A stretch of DNA of 64,000 nucleotides from Flavobacteriaceae bacterium UBA3339 (GCA_002360925.1 DERN01000003.1:195175-259174), one strand, 5' to 3'. Positions 46,476-55,203 are shown, numbered from the stretch's first letter. Program-made: numbers and translations. The notes: generated by a model not told the origin, from the sequence alone.

Positions 46476-46518
46476 AAGTATTCAGTTTTCGGGCAATTTA
46501 CCTAAAAACTGAATACTT
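46476..46518 (-). other. 14-bp hairpin between rpoB and rpoC
   Basis: AAGTATTCAGTTTT (46476-46489) and AAAACTGAATACTT (46505-46518) are perfect inverted copies with a 15-base loop. It begins 11 bases after the rpoB stop. On the minus strand no strong T run follows. The remaining 190 bases of the 247-base spacer show no gene. It may be an RNase site or attenuator. Confidence 0.75.
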
Positions 46519-46528
46519 TATGGTTTTG

Positions 46529-49500
46529 TTATTCTTCTAATCTAATATCTAAACCAAGACCTTTTAATTCATGCATTAATACATTGAACGATTCTGGTAA
46601 TCCTGGTTCTGGCATTGGCTCACCTTTTACGATTGCTTCGTATGTTTTAGCTCTACCAATAACATCATCCGATTTAACAGTCAATATCTCACGTAATGTA
46701 GAAGATGCACCATAAGCCTCAAGAGCCCAAACCTCCATCTCTCCAAAACGCTGACCTCCAAATAACGCTTTACCTCCTAATGGCTGTTGCGTAATTAAAG
46801 AGTAAGGACCAATAGAACGTGCGTGCATTTTATCATCAACCATGTGACCTAATTTCAACATATAGATTACACCTACTGTTGCTTTTTGGTCGAAACGTTC
46901 TCCTGTACCACCATCATACAAATAGGTATGACCAAAACGAGGTACACCTGCATCGTCCGTTAATTGATTGATTTGATCTAATGAAGCTCCGTCGAAAATT
47001 GGCGTTGCGAATTTTTTACCTAATTTTTTACCTGCCCATCCTAACACCGTTTCATAAATCTGACCGATGTTCATACGAGATGGTACCCCAAGTGGATTCA
47101 ATACGATATCTACCGGTGTTCCGTCTTCTAAGAATGGCATGTCTTCATCGCGAACAATTTTAGCAACAATACCTTTATTACCGTGACGTCCCGCCATTTT
47201 ATCACCTACACGTAACTTACGTTTTTTAGCAATGTAAACTTTCGCTAATTTTAAGATACCTGATGGTAATTCATCTCCAACTGTAATCATAAATTTCTCA
47301 CGACGCAATACTCCTTGAATGTCGTTTAATTTAATTTTATAGTTGTGGATTAAGTCGGTAATCATTTCATTTGTATGATCATCAGTTGTCCACTGACCTT
47401 TAGTTAAGTGCGTAAAATCTTCGATTGCATGTAACATTTTAAGTGTGTACTTCTTACCTTTTGGTAATACTTCTTCACCTAAATCGTTCATTACACCTTG
47501 CGATGTTTTACCATTAACTAAATGGAATAACTTGTCTACCAAACGATCTTTCAATTCGTTGAATTTCACATCGAATTGTGTGTCTAATAAGGCAATATCT
47601 TCTTTATCTTTAGAACGTTTGCGTTTATCTTTTACTGCGCGAGCAAATAATTTTTTATCTAAAACAACTCCGCGTAATGATGGAGAAGCTTTTAATGAAG
47701 CGTCTTTAACATCACCTGCTTTGTCACCAAAGATTGCGCGTAATAATTTTTCTTCCGGTGTTGGATCTGATTCTCCTTTTGGTGTAATCTTACCAATTAA
47801 GATATCGCCAGGTTTTACTTCAGCTCCAATACGAATCATTCCGTTTTCGTCTAAGTCTTTAGTAGCCTCTTCTGAAACGTTTGGAATATCGTTTGTTAAC
47901 TCTTCAGAACCTAATTTTGTATCACGCACTTCTAATGTATAATCATCGATGTGGATTGATGTAAAGATATCGTCACGAACTACTCGCTCAGAAATCACAA
48001 TCGCATCCTCGAAGTTATATCCTTTCCAAGGCATGAATGCTACTTGTAAGTTACGTCCTAAAGCTAATTCACCGCTTTGTGTTGCATATCCTTCACATAA
48101 AACCTGACCTTTAGAAACTCTATCTCCTTTACGAACAATTGGTTTAAGGTTGATAGAAGTACTTTGGTTTGTTTTACGGAATTTAATTAAGTTGTATGTT
48201 TTTTCATCCGCGTCGAAGCTTACTAAACGCTCGTCGTCTGTACGATCGTATTTAATCGTAATTTTCTGAGCATCTACATAAACTACTTCTCCTTCTCCTT
48301 CAGCATTGATTAATACACGAGAGTCGGTTGCAACTTGTTTCTCTAATCCTGTTCCCACGATTGGAGATTCTGGACGCAATAACGGAACTGCCTGACGCAT
48401 CATGTTTGATCCCATCAACGCACGGTTCGCATCATCATGCTCTAAGAACGGAATTAACGATGCAGAAATAGAAGCAATCTGATTTGGCGCAACGTCGGCA
48501 TAGTTCAACTCTGTTGGTTCAACAACCGGGAAGTCGGCATCTTGTTTTGCTACTACTCTTTCGTCTTCAATTTTTCCGTCTGCCGCAACATTCACAGTTG
48601 CTTGTGCAATTAATTTTTCTTCTTCTTCTTCAGCCGATAAATAAACCGGAGCTTCATTAATTTGTAACACTCCGTTTTCTACTTTACGGTAAGGTGTTTC
48701 AATGAATCCCATGTTGTTTACTTTTGCGTAAACTGCTAACGAAGAAATCAAACCAATGTTTGGTCCCTCTGGAGTTTCAATCGGACATAAACGACCATAA
48801 TGCGTATAGTGAACGTCACGAACCTCGAAACCTGCTCTTTCACGAGAAAGACCACCTGGTCCTAAAGCCGATAGACGACGTTTATGTGTGATCTCTGCCA
48901 ATGGATTGGTTTGATCCATGAATTGAGATAACTGGTTGGTTCCGAAGAACGAGTTGATCACAGACGATAATGTTTTCGCGTTAATCAAATCGATTGGCGT
49001 AAACACCTCATTATCACGAACGTTCATACGCTCGCGGATTGTACGTGCCATACGTGCCAAACCAACACCAAACTGAGCCGATAACTGCTCACCTACTGTA
49101 CGTACACGACGGTTTGATAAGTGGTCAATATCATCGATCTCTGCTTTTGAATTAATCAACTCGATCAAGTATTTAACAATCGTGATAATATCTTCTTTTG
49201 TTAAAACTTGTTTATCGATTGGTGTATCTAAATTCAATTTTTTGTTCATTCTGTAACGACCAACATCTCCTAAGTTGTAACGTTGATCAGAGAAGAACAG
49301 TTTATCTATAATACCTCTTGCTGTTTCTTCATCAGGAGGCAATGCGTTTCTTAATTGACGATAAATATATTCAACTGCTTCTTTTTCCGAGTTTGTCGGG
49401 TCTTTTTGAAGCGTATTGTGAATAATGGTATAATCTGCCTGATTGCTATCTTCTTTATGTAATAAAATAGTCTTAACATCAGCTTCAATAATCTCCTCGA

Positions 49501-50341
49501 CATTGTCTTTATCTAAAACAATATCACGATCTAAAATAATTTCTGTACGCGGAATCGTTACTACTTCTCCTGTATCCTCATCTACGAAATCCTCGTGCCA
49601 AATATTTAATACACGTGCCGCCAAACGACGTCCGATGTATTTCTTTAAACCTGTTTTAGATACTTTTACTTCTTCTGCAAGGTCGAAGATTTCAAGGATA
49701 TCCTTATCTCTTTCGAATCCGATTGCACGGAATAAAGTAGTTACAGGTAATTTTTTCTTACGGTCGATATAAGCGTACATTACGCTATTGATATCTGTTG
49801 CAAATTCGATCCAAGAACCTTTGAACGGAATAATACGTGCAGAATACAATTTCGTACCGTTAGCGTGGAATGATTGTCCGAAGAAAACACCCGGCGAACG
49901 ATGCAATTGAGAAACCACAACGCGTTCAGCTCCGTTGATTACAAATGTTCCACTTGGAGTCATATATGGTATCGTTCCCAAATAAACATCTTGTACGATG
50001 GTTTCGAAATCTTCGTGTTCTGGGTCGGTACAATATAATTTTAAACGTGCTTTAAGAGGAACGCTATACGTTAAACCTCTATCGATACACTCTTCAATAG
50101 AATAGCGTGGAGGATCTACGAAATAGTCTAAAAACTCTAATACGAATTGGTTACGCGTATCCGTAATAGGAAAGTTTTCCATGAAGGTTTTGTATAAACC
50201 TTCGTTACCTCTTTCTTCTGATTTTGTTTCTAATTGAAAAAAATCTTTAAACGATTTTACCTGAATATCTAGAAAATCTGGATAAGCAGGAATGTTTTTT
50301 GTAGAGGCAAAATTTAATCTTTCAGTATGATTTGTAATCAT
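46529..50341 (-). CDS. rpoB: DNA-directed RNA polymerase subunit beta
   Basis: The ATG at 50341 gives 1270 residues (a TTG at 50344 precedes it). Hallmarks are FMDQTNPLAEITHKRRLSAL and GPGGLSRERAGFEVRDVH of the rifampicin-binding region, the PIETPEGPNIGLISSL motif, and KMAGRHGNKGIVAKI with the catalytic-region Lys. It forms the core enzyme with rpoC. The rifampicin-region residues appear wild-type by eye. A 17-bp hairpin lies in the 213-base spacer to rplL. Confidence 0.98.
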   Translation of the reverse strand: MITNHTERLNFASTKNIPAYPDFLDIQVKSFKDFFQLETKSEERGNEGLYKTFMENFPITDTRNQFVLEFLDYFVDPPRYSIEECIDRGLTYSVPLKARLKLYCTDPEHEDFETIVQDVYLGTIPYMTPSGTFVINGAERVVVSQLHRSPGVFFGQSFHANGTKLYSARIIPFKGSWIEFATDINSVMYAYIDRKKKLPVTTLFRAIGFERDKDILEIFDLAEEVKVSKTGLKKYIGRRLAARVLNIWHEDFVDEDTGEVVTIPRTEIILDRDIVLDKDNVEEIIEADVKTILLHKEDSNQADYTIIHNTLQKDPTNSEKEAVEYIYRQLRNALPPDEETARGIIDKLFFSDQRYNLGDVGRYRMNKKLNLDTPIDKQVLTKEDIITIVKYLIELINSKAEIDDIDHLSNRRVRTVGEQLSAQFGVGLARMARTIRERMNVRDNEVFTPIDLINAKTLSSVINSFFGTNQLSQFMDQTNPLAEITHKRRLSALGPGGLSRERAGFEVRDVHYTHYGRLCPIETPEGPNIGLISSLAVYAKVNNMGFIETPYRKVENGVLQINEAPVYLSAEEEEEKLIAQATVNVAADGKIEDERVVAKQDADFPVVEPTELNYADVAPNQIASISASLIPFLEHDDANRALMGSNMMRQAVPLLRPESPIVGTGLEKQVATDSRVLINAEGEGEVVYVDAQKITIKYDRTDDERLVSFDADEKTYNLIKFRKTNQSTSINLKPIVRKGDRVSKGQVLCEGYATQSGELALGRNLQVAFMPWKGYNFEDAIVISERVVRDDIFTSIHIDDYTLEVRDTKLGSEELTNDIPNVSEEATKDLDENGMIRIGAEVKPGDILIGKITPKGESDPTPEEKLLRAIFGDKAGDVKDASLKASPSLRGVVLDKKLFARAVKDKRKRSKDKEDIALLDTQFDVKFNELKDRLVDKLFHLVNGKTSQGVMNDLGEEVLPKGKKYTLKMLHAIEDFTHLTKGQWTTDDHTNEMITDLIHNYKIKLNDIQGVLRREKFMITVGDELPSGILKLAKVYIAKKRKLRVGDKMAGRHGNKGIVAKIVRDEDMPFLEDGTPVDIVLNPLGVPSRMNIGQIYETVLGWAGKKLGKKFATPIFDGASLDQINQLTDDAGVPRFGHTYLYDGGTGERFDQKATVGVIYMLKLGHMVDDKMHARSIGPYSLITQQPLGGKALFGGQRFGEMEVWALEAYGASSTLREILTVKSDDVIGRAKTYEAIVKGEPMPEPGLPESFNVLMHELKGLGLDIRLEE

Positions 50342-50494
50342 CAATGGACAAAATTTTGGTTTAAAAAAGTAATTTTTTGTGTAAAAACACAGCTATTTAA
50401 TACTTCCTAATTTAATTAACCAACACATCTTAAAAACAAACCAGGAAATTGTTTGCCTTTTTCTTCGCTATTGATTATTTTTTATATGCAAAAT

Positions 50495-50531
50495 GGTTTA
50501 GGCCGTTGGGAATTTTCCCAAGGCCTAAACC
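50495..50531 (-). other. very strong hairpin between rplL and rpoB
   Basis: GGTTTAGGCC-G-TTGGGAA (50495-50512) pairs with TTCCCAA-GGCCTAAACC (50515-50531), giving 17 bp with one bulged G and a 2-base loop that would open to about 4-6. Only a short ATTTTG follows on the minus strand, so it is a weak terminator at best. It lies 23 bases after the rplL stop. The rest of the spacer, 50345-50494, shows no gene. Confidence 0.8.
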
Positions 50532-50554
50532 GTAAAATTTATAATATTGTGAGA

Positions 50555-50923
50555 TTATTTTAACTCAACAACAGCACCAGCTTCTTCTAATGCTTTTTTC
50601 AATCCTTCAGCTTCGTCTTTAGAAACTCCTTCTTTAATGTTAGATGGAGTAGCATCAACTAAATCTTTAGCTTCTTTTAATCCTAAACCTGTTAATTCTT
50701 TAACAGCTTTAACAACAGCTAACTTAGAAGCACCAGCTTCTTTTAACACAACTGTGAATTCAGTTTGCTCTTCAGCAGCAGCAGCGTCACCACCACCAGC
50801 TACTACAACTGCAGCTGCAGCTGGCTCAATACCATACTCATCTTTTAATATAGTTGCTAATTCGTTAACTTCTTTAACTGTTAAATTAACTAATTGTTCT
50901 GCGAATTGTTTCAAATCTGCCAT
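50555..50923 (-). CDS. rplL: ribosomal protein bL12 (L7/L12)
   Basis: The 122-residue protein shows the N-terminal dimerisation region (LKQFAEQLVNLTVKEVNEL), the Ala-rich hinge with GGGDAAAAEE, and the C-terminal globular domain KLAVVKAVKELTGLGLKEAK that binds translation factors. It forms the ribosomal stalk with L10. It is in the expected rplJL order, and its length is typical. Confidence 0.97.
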   Translation of the reverse strand: MADLKQFAEQLVNLTVKEVNELATILKDEYGIEPAAAAVVVAGGGDAAAAEEQTEFTVVLKEAGASKLAVVKAVKELTGLGLKEAKDLVDATPSNIKEGVSKDEAEGLKKALEEAGAVVELK

Positions 50924-51006
50924 TTTTCTATCTTTTAATTTGATTTGTAAAAATATAATTTATTAATGTGCGTTCGTAAGAACTTTAAAGACTGTAGCTT
51001 AAACTA

Positions 51007-51495
51007 CTATTCTTCGTCTTTAAATTGGTTTTTAAGAGCTGAAATAACTCTTTGAGCAGGAGATTGTAATAATCCGATGATATCTCCGATAACTTCTTCT
51101 TTAGATTTAATTGCTACTAAGCTATCTAATAAGTTGTCACCAATAAAGATTTCTTCGTTGATATACGCTCCTTTGAATACAGGTTTTTCACCTTTTTTAC
51201 GGAATTCTTTTATGATTTTAGCAGGTCCGTTAGCAACCTCTGCAATCATAATAGCGCTGTTTCCTTTTAAAATAGAAGGTAAATCACCATACTCATTTTC
51301 TGAAGCTTCCATTGCTTTTTCTAACAATGTGTTTTTAACTACTTCTAATTTAATACCAGCTTTAAAACAAGCTCTACGTAAGTCTGAAGTAGTTGAAGCA
51401 TTTAATCCAGAGATATCTGCAACATAAATAATTTTAGTCTCAGCTAACTGTGCAGTTAAATCTTGAATCGCAATTGATTTTTCTTCTCTAGTCAT
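51007..51495 (-). CDS. rplJ: ribosomal protein uL10
   Basis: The 162-residue protein begins TREEKSIAIQDLTAQL, has the KNTLLEKAM and FKGAYINEE segments of L10, and a C-terminal helix that anchors L12. It is the stalk base. In many bacteria L10 binds its own mRNA leader to control rplJL; here the spacer to rplA is only 22 bases, so no classical long leader is present. Confidence 0.95.
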   Translation of the reverse strand: MTREEKSIAIQDLTAQLAETKIIYVADISGLNASTTSDLRRACFKAGIKLEVVKNTLLEKAMEASENEYGDLPSILKGNSAIMIAEVANGPAKIIKEFRKKGEKPVFKGAYINEEIFIGDNLLDSLVAIKSKEEVIGDIIGLLQSPAQRVISALKNQFKDEE

Positions 51496-51517
51496 ACTAA
51501 ATAATTTTAACTACCAA

Positions 51518-52207
51518 TTATACTGCTTTTGGATCTAAAGCAATAGCAGGACTCATAGTACTTGATATGTGGATAGACTTGATATAAGTACCTTTTGCTG
51601 CAGTTGGTTTTAATTTGATTAATGTTTGGATTAATTCAGATGCATTTTCAGCAATTTGCTCAGCACCGAAAGATGCTTTACCGATTCCTGCGTGAACGAT
51701 ACCAGTTTTATCAACTTTAAAATCGATTTTACCAGCTTTCACTTCTTGTACAGCTTTAGCAACATCCATAGTTACCGTTCCTGTTTTAGGGTTTGGCATT
51801 AAACCACGAGGACCTAACACACGTCCTAATGGACCTAATTTACCCATTACAGCAGGCATTGTGATAATTACGTCGATATCTGTCCAACCATCTTTAATTT
51901 TTTGAAGATAGTCATCTAAACCTACGTGATCAGCTCCAGCAGCTTTTGCTTCAGCTTCTTTATCCGGAGTAACTAATGCTAATACTCTTACATCTTTACC
52001 TGTACCGTGTGGTAATGTTACAACCCCACGTACCATTTGATTTGCTTTACGAGGATCAACTCCTAAACGTACAGCAATATCAACAGACTCGTCAAATTTT
52101 GCAGAAGCGATTTCTTTAACTAATGCAGAAGCATCTTTTAAAGAATAAAATTTGTTCTTCTCAATTTTTGCAGCAGCCTCTTTTTGCTTTTTTGTTAACT
52201 TTGCCAT
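51518..52207 (-). CDS. rplA: ribosomal protein uL1
   Basis: The 229-residue protein has KFDESVDIAVRLGVDPRKAN, the LPHGTGKDVRVLAL segment and VLGPRGLMPNPKTGTVT, the L1 signature. It forms the mobile L1 stalk of the large subunit. It also acts as a translational repressor of rplKA in many bacteria; no clear L1-site mimic was picked out by eye before rplK. Gap to rplK is 18 bases. Confidence 0.97.
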   Translation of the reverse strand: MAKLTKKQKEAAAKIEKNKFYSLKDASALVKEIASAKFDESVDIAVRLGVDPRKANQMVRGVVTLPHGTGKDVRVLALVTPDKEAEAKAAGADHVGLDDYLQKIKDGWTDIDVIITMPAVMGKLGPLGRVLGPRGLMPNPKTGTVTMDVAKAVQEVKAGKIDFKVDKTGIVHAGIGKASFGAEQIAENASELIQTLIKLKPTAAKGTYIKSIHISSTMSPAIALDPKAV

Positions 52208-52225
52208 TTCTTCTTTTCTTTAAAA

Positions 52226-52663
52226 TTAAAAAGGAGCGTTTCCTGTTACTGTTATACCCATAGAACGTGCAGTTCCAGCAACCATAGACATTGCTTTCTC
52301 GATTGTGAAAGCATTTAAATCTGCCATTTTATCTTCCGCAATTGCTTTTACTTGATCCCAAGTAACAGAAGCAACTTTTTTACGGTTTGGTTGACCAGAT
52401 CCTGACTTCACTTTCGTGATTTCTAACAATTGAACAGCAGCAGGCGGCGTTTTAACAACAAAATCAAATGATTTGTCTTTGTAAACTGTGATTTGTACTG
52501 GAAGTACTTTTCCTGGTTTATCCTGTGTTCTAGCATTGAATTGCTTACAGAATTCCATGATATTAACTCCAGCAGCCCCCAAAGCAGGTCCAACCGGTGG
52601 CGATGGATTCGCAGCACCTCCCTTAACTTGTAGTTTAACTACTTTACTAATTTCTTTTGCCAT
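52226..52663 (-). CDS. rplK: ribosomal protein uL11
   Basis: The 145-residue protein has the N-terminal VVKLQVKGGAANPSPPVGPA motif, the LGAAGVNIMEFCKQFNART segment and the C-terminal RNA-binding domain near KKVASVTWDQVKAIAEDK. It binds the GTPase-associated centre of 23S rRNA. It is encoded between nusG and rplA in the standard order. Confidence 0.97.
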   Translation of the reverse strand: MAKEISKVVKLQVKGGAANPSPPVGPALGAAGVNIMEFCKQFNARTQDKPGKVLPVQITVYKDKSFDFVVKTPPAAVQLLEITKVKSGSGQPNRKKVASVTWDQVKAIAEDKMADLNAFTIEKAMSMVAGTARSMGITVTGNAPF

Positions 52664-52721
52664 TTTTAAAAAAATTTAGCACATCTTTCAGTTGGAAGCG
52701 ATTGATGTGAATATGTAACAA

Positions 52722-53273
52722 TTATATTTTTTCTACTTGTGTGAAGCTTAATTCTAAAGGTGTTTTTCTTCCAAAAATTTTCACCATTACTTCAAGCTTG
52801 CTCTTATCTTCGTTAACTTTTTCAACTGTACCGTTGAATCCGTTGAATGGTCCGTCGACTACTTTTACTGTTTCGCCTTCTTCGAAATTCATCTTTCCAC
52901 GTTCAACAGTAATTGCTAATTCGTCAACTTTTCCTAATAATCTATTTACTTCAGCTTGTCTTAAAGGCACAGGATCACCACCACGAGTTTCTCCTAAAAA
53001 GCCAATAACACCTGCAATAGATTTTATGATATGTGGTAATTCACCGGTTAAATTAGCTTCAATCATTACATAACCTGGAAAATAGATACGTTCTTTCGTT
53101 ACTTTTTTTCCATCTTTTTGAGAAACCACTTTTTCAGTCGGAACTAAAACCTGAGAAAGGTAATCTTCCATTCCTAAACGAGCAATTTCTGTTTCTATGT
53201 AACTTTTAACTTTATTTTCTTGACCACTAACCGCTCTAACTACATACCATTTTTTAATGCTATTTTCTGCCAT
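52722..53273 (-). CDS. nusG: transcription antitermination protein NusG
   Basis: The 183-residue protein has the NGN domain (KKWYVVRAVSGQENKVKSYI), the MIEANLTGELPH region, and a C-terminal KOW motif, EGETVKVVDGPFNGFNG. It couples RNA polymerase to Rho or the ribosome. It lies between secE and rplK with a 14-base gap to secE. Confidence 0.96.
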   Translation of the reverse strand: MAENSIKKWYVVRAVSGQENKVKSYIETEIARLGMEDYLSQVLVPTEKVVSQKDGKKVTKERIYFPGYVMIEANLTGELPHIIKSIAGVIGFLGETRGGDPVPLRQAEVNRLLGKVDELAITVERGKMNFEEGETVKVVDGPFNGFNGTVEKVNEDKSKLEVMVKIFGRKTPLELSFTQVEKI

Positions 53274-53287
53274 CTCGTTAGTCTTGA

Positions 53288-53485
53288 TTAAGAATTTAGT
53301 ATATTAAAAAAACCAGCAATAGCTTTTGCAAATACAGTGTCTACCCCCCATGTTGCTAATGAAAACACAATAGTAAAAATAGCAACGATAATAGTATAAC
53401 GCTGTACTTCTGCCCAAGGTGTCCACGTAACATTAGATTTTAATTCTGTAAACGCATCAGATATGTAATTAAATACTTTAGCCAT
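53288..53485 (-). CDS. secE: preprotein translocase subunit SecE
   Basis: The ATG at 53485 gives 65 residues: a short N-terminal amphipathic helix (FNYISDAFTELKSNVTWTPW) followed by one transmembrane segment (TIIVAIFTIVFSLATWGVD). A longer frame from a TTG at 53530 would run into the tRNA-Trp gene and is rejected. SecE stabilises SecY in the translocon. It is short, as usual in Bacteroidota. Confidence 0.93.
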   Translation of the reverse strand: MAKVFNYISDAFTELKSNVTWTPWAEVQRYTIIVAIFTIVFSLATWGVDTVFAKAIAGFFNILNS

Positions 53486-53500
53486 AATTTTTTGAATTTG

Positions 53501-53571
53501 CACGGGTGGAGGGATTCGAACCCCCATCAACGGTTTTGGAGACCGCTATTCTACCCTTGAACTACACCCGT
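53501..53571 (-). tRNA. trnW: tRNA-Trp (CCA)
   Basis: The minus strand folds as a tRNA: acceptor ACGGGTG pairs with CACCCGT, the D arm is present, and the anticodon loop CTCCAAA between GCGGT and ACCGT carries CCA. The T arm has GGTTCGAATCC. The 3' CCA is not encoded. It sits between tuf and secE, with no clear promoter of its own. Confidence 0.95.
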
Positions 53572-53577
53572 TTGTTA

Positions 53578-53606
53578 AAAAGTTGGTAGCATACACTACC
53601 AACTTT
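53578..53606 (-). terminator. terminator or attenuator after tuf
   Basis: AAAGTTGGTAG (53579-53589) pairs with CTACCAACTTT (53596-53606) around a 6-base loop; on the minus strand TTTTT follows. It lies between the tuf stop and tRNA-Trp, so it must be partly read through if tRNA-Trp and secE have no separate promoter. Confidence 0.85.
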
Positions 53607-53630
53607 AATTTAATATATCTAAACTAGAAA

Positions 53631-54818
53631 TTAGTCTAAGATTTCAGTTACCTGACCAGCACCTACTGTACGTCCACCTTCGCGGATAGCGAAACGTAAA
53701 CCTACTGATAATGCGATTGGTTGTAACAACTCAACAGTAATAGTTAAGTTATCTCCAGGCATAACCATGTCAGTTCCTTCTGGTAACATGATAGTACCAG
53801 TTACGTCAGTTGTACGTACATAAAACTGAGGACGGTAGTTGTTGTGGAATGGAGTGTGACGTCCACCTTCTTCTTTTTTCAAGATATAAACCTCAGCTTT
53901 GAATTTAGCGTGTGGCTTAACTGAACCTGGTTTACAAATAACCATACCACGACGGATATCAGTTTTGTCAATACCACGCAATAATAAACCTACGTTATCT
54001 CCTGCTTCACCACGATCTAAGATTTTACGGAACATCTCAACCCCTGTAATTGTAGAAGTTAATTTGTCAGCTCCCATACCGATGATTTCAACTGGATCTC
54101 CAGTATTAGCAACTCCAGTTTCGATACGTCCTGTAGCAACAGTACCACGACCTGTAATTGTAAATACATCCTCAACTGGCATCAAGAATGGTTTTTCGTT
54201 ATCACGTACTGGCTCTTCGATCCAAGCATCTACTGCAGCCATTAATTCCATGATAGTATCAACCCATTTTTGCTCACCGTTTAAAGCTCCTAATGCAGAA
54301 CCTTTAACTACTGGACCATTATCACCATCATACTGATAGAAAGATAATAGGTCACGTACTTCCATTTCTACTAACTCTAATAACTCAGCGTCATCAACCA
54401 TATCAACTTTGTTTAAGAAAACAACGATACGAGGAATACCTACTTGGCGTCCTAATAAGATGTGCTCACGAGTTTGTGGCATTGGTCCGTCAGTTGCAGC
54501 TACTACTAAGATAGCCCCATCCATTTGCGCAGCACCAGTAACCATGTTTTTAACGTAATCCGCGTGACCTGGACAGTCAACGTGTGCGTAGTGACGGTTA
54601 GCTGTTTGGTACTCTACGTGAGAAGTATTAATTGTAATACCACGCTCTTTTTCTTCAGGTGCGTTATCAATAGAGTCGAATGAACGAGCTTCTGATAAAC
54701 CTGCGTCTGCTAAAACTTTAGTGATAGCAGCAGTAGTAGTAGTCTTACCGTGATCTACGTGTCCGATAGTACCGATATTTAAGTGCGGTTTCGAACGATC
54801 AAAAGTTTCTTTTGCCAT
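53631..54818 (-). CDS. tuf: elongation factor Tu
   Basis: The 395-residue protein has the GTP-binding motifs GHVDHGKTT, DCPGHADYVKNM and NKVDMVDD, then domains 2 and 3 with FTITGRGTVATGRIETG and GGRHTPFHNNYRPQFY. It delivers aminoacyl-tRNA to the ribosome. The gene follows tRNA-Thr(GGT) by 57 bases, the usual tRNA-tufB arrangement. Confidence 0.98.
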   Translation of the reverse strand: MAKETFDRSKPHLNIGTIGHVDHGKTTTTAAITKVLADAGLSEARSFDSIDNAPEEKERGITINTSHVEYQTANRHYAHVDCPGHADYVKNMVTGAAQMDGAILVVAATDGPMPQTREHILLGRQVGIPRIVVFLNKVDMVDDAELLELVEMEVRDLLSFYQYDGDNGPVVKGSALGALNGEQKWVDTIMELMAAVDAWIEEPVRDNEKPFLMPVEDVFTITGRGTVATGRIETGVANTGDPVEIIGMGADKLTSTITGVEMFRKILDRGEAGDNVGLLLRGIDKTDIRRGMVICKPGSVKPHAKFKAEVYILKKEEGGRHTPFHNNYRPQFYVRTTDVTGTIMLPEGTDMVMPGDNLTITVELLQPIALSVGLRFAIREGGRTVGAGQVTEILD

Positions 54819-54875
54819 GATTTAATAATTTAATCTTAGTTATATAATTAGTGTTCAACTTTAATCCACTCTTTG

Positions 54876-54947
54876 AGCCAATGACGGGATTTGAACCCGT
54901 GACCTCTTCCTTACCAAGGAAGCACTCTACCCCTGAGCTACACCGGC
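54876..54947 (-). tRNA. trnT: tRNA-Thr (GGT)
   Basis: Acceptor GCCGGTG pairs with CATTGGC, two G-T pairs included. The anticodon arm CTTCC-TTGGTAA-GGAAG carries GGT, and the T arm contains GGTTCAAATCC. It is 57 bases upstream of tuf. Confidence 0.95.
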
Positions 54948-54962
54948 CTGTTGAATTAATTG

Positions 54963-55043
54963 TGGGGAGAGCAGGATTCGAACCTGCGAAGGTTTCCCAA
55001 CGGATTTACAGTCCGTCCTCGTTGGCCGCTTGAGTATCTCCCC
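54963..55043 (-). tRNA. trnY: tRNA-Tyr (GTA)
   Basis: Acceptor GGGGAGA pairs with TCTCCCC. The anticodon arm ACGGA-CTGTAAA-TCCGT carries GTA, and the long variable arm (GGGAAACC region) is typical of Tyr. The gap to tRNA-Thr(GGT) is only 15 bases. Confidence 0.95.
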
Positions 55044-55067
55044 TAACCTCGTTTCTTTTAAATTGTG

Positions 55068-55141
55068 AGCCTCTGGAGGGACTCGAACCCACGACCTGCT
55101 GATTACAAATCAGCTGCTCTAGCCAACTGAGCTACAGAGGC
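55068..55141 (-). tRNA. trnT: tRNA-Thr (TGT)
   Basis: Acceptor GCCTCTG pairs with CAGAGGC. The anticodon arm GCTGA-TTTGTAA-TCAGC carries TGT, and the T arm contains GGTTCGAGTCC. It is the first tRNA after the promoter at 55174-55203. Confidence 0.95.
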
Positions 55142-55150
55142 AATTTAAAA

Positions 55151-55172
55151 AGTCCGCTATTTCTAACGGACT
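55151..55172 (-). other. leader hairpin with GAAA tetraloop before the tRNA operon
   Basis: On the minus strand AGTCCGTTA-GAAA-TAGCGGACT forms a 9-bp stem (one T-G pair) closed by a GNRA tetraloop, followed by TTTTT. It sits between the -7 box and the first tRNA, so the transcript starts in or just before it. It looks like a terminator placed in a promoter leader. Confidence 0.7.
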
Positions 55173-55173
55173 G

Positions 55174-55203
55174 CAAATATATATACTTATTTAAAAAAAC
55201 AAA
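55174..55203 (-). promoter_or_regulatory. promoter of the tRNA-tuf operon
   Basis: On the minus strand TTTG (55200-55203), 18 bases, then TATATTTG (55174-55181), a full match to the TTTG-N17-19-TAnnTTTG consensus. It precedes tRNA-Thr(TGT) by 32 bases. The hpf terminator hairpin at 55199-55214 overlaps the -33 box. Confidence 0.85.

Noticed and set aside
47445..47942. Long plus-strand reading frame antisense to rpoB (and others opposite rpoC, tuf, rplL, manC)
   Set aside because: These mirror the codon structure of the real genes on the other strand, have no homology pattern, and lack promoters.
53288..53530. Longer SecE from the TTG at 53530
   Set aside because: It would run through the tRNA-Trp gene and translate it as MMGVRIPPPVQIQKI; the ATG at 53485 is normal.
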